A stretch of 64,000 bases of DNA from Triatoma infestans (taxonomy: Eukaryota > Arthropoda > Insecta > Hemiptera > Reduviidae): positions 124,001 through 188,000 of the forward strand of contig JAAEAF010014743.1 in NCBI GenBank assembly GCA_011037195.1. The letters are read 5' to 3'. A program made the translations under genes and the position numbers. Below the pieces are notes generated by a model, which saw nothing but the letters and a program-made list of their open reading frames with translations, had not been told where the DNA came from and searched no databases. The number at the start of each line of letters is the position of its first letter. The first letter of the stretch is position 1. This document shows positions 60,764 through 64,000 of the stretch, one piece after another.

Positions 60764-61426
60764 TCAGGTGTCGCAGTAAGAACTAAAAGTACATGACTGT
60801 GGTCTGAAGGGAGATCTGTAAGTGTATAGACATCCGTACAAAATATAGAATGTCAGCCAATTTAGGGAGGGCTGTCGGCCAGTAAGTTGGTTGGTCTGGA
60901 GATAGCACTTGATAATTAAGTCACTAAGAACTTGAGTAGTCTCCGGTCCTCTAGGGTTAGGAGTGTGACAACGCCACTGCGGATGCTTGGCGTTGTAGTC
61001 TCCTCCTGCCACAAATCTGGGCCCCAGTTTGTGAAAGTATGCACTGAATTCTTGAGAAGAGATGGCTTTATTAGGAGGGCAGTACACTGCAGCCAATGAG
61101 AATGGATGGCAAGACAGGGTCACTGCTACGGACTGAAGAGAATCGGACTGTTCTATTGAGTAATGATGACGAATTAATGAGGAGCGGATGAGAATGGCAG
61201 CGCCACCATGGGCTGTGTCGTCCGGGTGGTCTGCTCTGTAAGTGGTGTGGTCGGTTATGTAACAGTACATCGTCCAGTGAAGTGTGTTTCTGTTAATAGC
61301 GACGTCAATTCGTTTGTCATGCAAGAAAATATCTAGTTCGTCTCTGTGGGTATTCAGCCCGTTTGCGTTCCAGAGAAGGACTGCAAGTGAATGAGGAAGA
61401 TTGTTAAGTGAAGAGGGTGAGTTCAT
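60764..61426 (-). pseudogene. Jockey-like ORF2, endonuclease domain
   Basis: Open for 220 codons from MNSPSSLNNLPHSLAVLLWN. Endonuclease landmarks are WNANGL, AHGGAAILIRSS, SLAAVYCPP and GGDYNAKHPQW. The catalytic glutamate block is lost, and the SDH end block is not intact before the stop. Coding-like text (DWDLFQTVLESKLNLSLSLK) continues in another frame to about 60590. Confidence 0.8.
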
Positions 61427-62030
61427 TTTGTAAGCCTGATGAGTGGATGAGTGTCTTCCACAGTGTTGTAAGAAGACTGATGAGTGATTTGAATGCAGAG
61501 ATGGAGGAAGTTAACATTGTAGTCATGTTAGTAGAGATAGATGTGGAGTTGGTTGGTGACCCCGAGACCCCAGCGGAACGATGCCAGTAACTGGTAGATG
61601 GCTGAGATGGTTGCTGCTGCTGTGGATTCTCCTTCTGTGGTAGTGGAGGAAAGTCTGTCCGTTTGGGCAGAGGCATTTCTTCATTCCTTGGACGTGATTG
61701 AGAACTGCGGCCATTTTGTGTGCCTGTTTTCCTCCGAAGGCGCTGTAACTCTTTATGAATTTCACAGCCCTTATAAGCAGCGGGATGTCCTCCCTGGCAA
61801 AGTGCACAAGTTGCAGGGATGTCTCTAGGCTTTGTGCATTCACTGGATAAATGGTATCCAGCACACTTAACACACCTTGGCGTATGGTTACAGTACGTTT
61901 TGCTGTAGCCATACTGCTGGCATCGCTTACACTGGATAAGCTCTGCTGTTTTGTGTGGTTCGTTTACCTTGACCCTTGTGTACACTACCGCTTTAATATT
62001 AAAAATATCTTTTGTTCTCTTGAGGTTCAA
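61404..62030 (-). pseudogene. Jockey-like gag (ORF1) C-terminal part with three zinc knuckles
   Basis: Open for 208 codons. Three CCHC-type knuckles lie at about residues 34-95, followed by a basic, Gln/Pro/Ser-rich tail (QPSTSYWHRS). Such gag proteins coat LINE RNA. The 5' portion is displaced into other frames (62085-62446) by frameshifts. The frame overlaps the start of the endonuclease ORF (61426) by about 23 nt, the usual ORF1/ORF2 overlap. Confidence 0.8.
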
Positions 62031-62697
62031 GGTCGACGAAGAATAGAGGTAGTGGCATCTTTGTAGCTGGATGTTTCACATTTGTCACCTTTCTGACCTT
62101 GTGGCCAGTTTTTCCAGATCTTCTTGTATGGCCTCCGCGGGTATGGTTTGTAGATTTCTCAACACCCTGAAAGCCTTATCTTGTTTTATCTGATAAGTGT
62201 GGTACTGAACTTGATTTTCTTGTAGATATTTTATTGCTCTTCTGTAGCCATCCACAGTTTTAGTAGACAGCATTCAAAGGTCGAGGCTCCAAATAGTTGC
62301 GTTAATGCTCTGCAAAACTGTAGGTAGTCATTTACATTTGAAATGAAAATTGGAGGAGGTTTTGGTGACTTGCTAGGTGATGGATTCTTTTGGGGAGTTT
62401 CTTGCTCATCGTTAAGGCTTACGGCGCAAAAGGATTTGGGGTACAAAAATTTGGCGAGGTATTAGTCGGACATGTCGAAGGAGATATCACCTCGGTAACA
62501 AAGGTGTAATGTCTCAAGCGGATCCACTTAAGGATTGTAGAGACTGTGTGCGCATCAGATTACTACATTTTTTGCCAGTAGATTTTTTGCACTTCTTTGG
62601 AGGTTTAACTTTATTTTTTTTAGTAAGTAATTCTGAATTACCCACACTACTTGGCCATTTTGCAGTTTTATTTGTGGTGAATTATTTAATGCATTAC

Positions 62698-62720
62698 TAT
62701 TATTATTATTATTATTATTA
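62698..62720 (+). repeat. (TAT)n microsatellite
   Basis: TAT repeats directly at the 5' boundary of the Jockey-like element. On the minus strand they read (AAT)n, so they may be a target site or the tail of another element. Confidence 0.8.
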
Positions 62721-62740
62721 AAAAACAAATTATTTTCATT

Positions 62741-64000
62741 TAATTTATTGTCCCTGCTTGAATCATATGTTACAATGCCTGTTGTATCATTGGAGGAGGT
62801 TTGGAGCCTATTGCTCCCTATGAGCCATGTGGCTACTTTTGGAACTAGTGGTCCTGTTAAAGTTAATAGTTATAAATTAAAACAAAACTTACCTAACCTA
62901 GAAAATTTAAAGTTCGAAAAAATAAAATATTTACAATATTGTCCTTTTCAGTACATTTTCAATGTCCATTAACAAAAACTATAAAAAAACACTTTTAAAA
63001 TTCACAGTTACAATAAAAACAGTTCACATTATTTCACATAATAAGCTAAAAGTTTACAGACAAAAATCGCATAAACTGTCCCGAATAGTGGCGAATCAGC
63101 TGATCATCTCTGAACACGTATAAAATGGTCTGTATATGGGTGTACGAGTATGTGTGAACAAAAGATCTGTAAAAGAAAAATTACACAGTTATCTCAAATT
63201 TGTTATTCTGTTTAGATACTACCATCGCACCTGTCGTGAAGATGTCGGTTAAAATCCACCAACCGGAAGTGGGAGTTTAGAAATTAAACAATTTTTGCCA
63301 ATCAATTTTTTTTTTTTGTGATTTTCTTGGATATGGCTGGATTGCCATTCGAAAGTTATCATACTAATCACACACATATGGTTTATCAGAATTATTTTGT
63401 ATAATTGATTTTTGGAAGTTTGCAGGGGAACTGCAACGTTGAGCCATCAAGGGCCACTTTGAAGAGCCAAGTGGCCTCTAAATTACCACTTCAATCCGGT
63501 GTACAGTTCTAGCAGCTGTATAATATTAAGATACGTCAAAATGCAATAATCCGTTTTCCTTACCAGATCAGAGATTCCCTACAAAATGCCCAGTTATATT
63601 TTCTTTTTGAACCATGATTATCGAAATCCTAACCAGATAGGGAATGGAACTGAATGACCCAGTCCAGTTGGTGTACCCCTTCGGGATAAGCAGATCCACC
63701 ACCTCCATCATGAATCAGTCGGAGTAACTTACTTAGAGACGGTCGCCCTAGTGTACTGTTTGTAACCTTGTGTCTAGTGTAAGTCTATGTATTGGTACAT
63801 ACTTTTCTACAGAGTGTGTGCATGGTGTGTTGGAGCTGTGGTAACCCATGAGAACGCTACTCTTCAGGCGTCCGCAAGTATGATGGATGGTTGATGCTAA
63901 GGAATACACCAAGGCAAGGAACATGAACGGACTGTATCGTTATCATATAGTTGCAAAGAAATGATTCTGCACTCATAAACAAGACTTCTAAGAATCTCTC
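62741..64000. other. No gene seen; contains a reverse Repeat A copy
   Basis: A Repeat A copy runs at about 63130-63560 in reverse (CCACCAACCGGAAGTGGGAG, TTTTTGTGATTTTCTTGG, AATTACCACTTCAATCCGGT). An open frame at 62748-62972 has no recognisable domain. The last 400 bases are more GC-rich but show nothing I can identify. Confidence 0.45.

Larger units (their letters stand above)
60590..62740 (-). mobile_element. Jockey-like LINE, ORF1 and 5' part of ORF2, degenerate
   Basis: ORF1 lies at about 62640-61404 on the minus strand in three frames. It starts with a Lys/Ser-rich stretch, then PPPIFISNVNDY, the HTYQIKQDKAFRVLRNL segment typical of Jockey gag, and CCHC knuckles: CKRCQQYGYSKTYC, CVKCAGYHLSSEC, CALCQGGHPAAYKGC. 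ORF2 starts with an endonuclease, LAVLLWNANGLNTHRDELD (catalytic Asn), and GGDYNAKHPQW (Asp/Asn). The usual SETH block with the catalytic Glu is replaced (NRNTLH). Homology ends near 60590 before any RT domain. It is inactive. Confidence 0.85.

Overview
This is nuclear DNA of an animal, most likely an insect. It is AT-rich, its genes have many short GT-AG introns, and it carries LINEs, a tRNA-derived SINE, a mariner relic and Penelope/retrozyme-like fragments. I cannot name the species or order. Exon boundaries come from reading conserved protein segments through splice sites of matching phase.

Layout of host genes, left to right. (1) The 3' half of the spliceosomal factor Prp8 (+, 16 exons, 444-9912). 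(2) An orphan spliced first exon (+, 10608-10673). (3) A beta-tubulin gene (-, 8 exons, 13730-19625). (4) Divergent from it, a small NATD1-type N-acetyltransferase gene (+, 3 exons, 20450-23293). (5) Phosphopantothenoylcysteine decarboxylase, PPCDC (-, 3 exons, 25189-32489). Its last intron has been stretched to 6 kb by a nearly complete LINE inserted into a SINE. (6) COX19 (-, one exon, 32553-32792), whose stop lies only 63 nt from the PPCDC start. (7) Divergent from COX19, the GATOR1 subunit NPRL2 (+, 9 exons, 33184-38104), with one GC-AG intron. These are unrelated housekeeping functions: splicing, cytoskeleton, CoA synthesis, cytochrome oxidase assembly and amino-acid/TORC1 signalling. Nothing suggests that they work together beyond shared promoters and one possible dicistron.

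From about 38.1 kb to the end I find no host gene. About 42-58 kb is a nest of one dispersed, non-coding repeat family, here called Repeat A. It occurs in both orientations and is built from internal subunits of about 230 bp with a hypervariable C/G-rich tract. It is interrupted by LINE fragments. A degenerate Jockey-like LINE lies at 60.6-62.7 kb on the minus strand.

The least expected signal is a set of short motifs that match the hammerhead ribozyme core (CUGANGA, stem II, GAAAC, GUC with complementary stem I). The clearest is at 17426-17463. Several of them sit in inverted-repeat (foldback) elements, and related copies occur at 36.1, 39.2 and 57.2 kb. Hammerheads of this type are known from Penelope-like retroelements and retrozymes.
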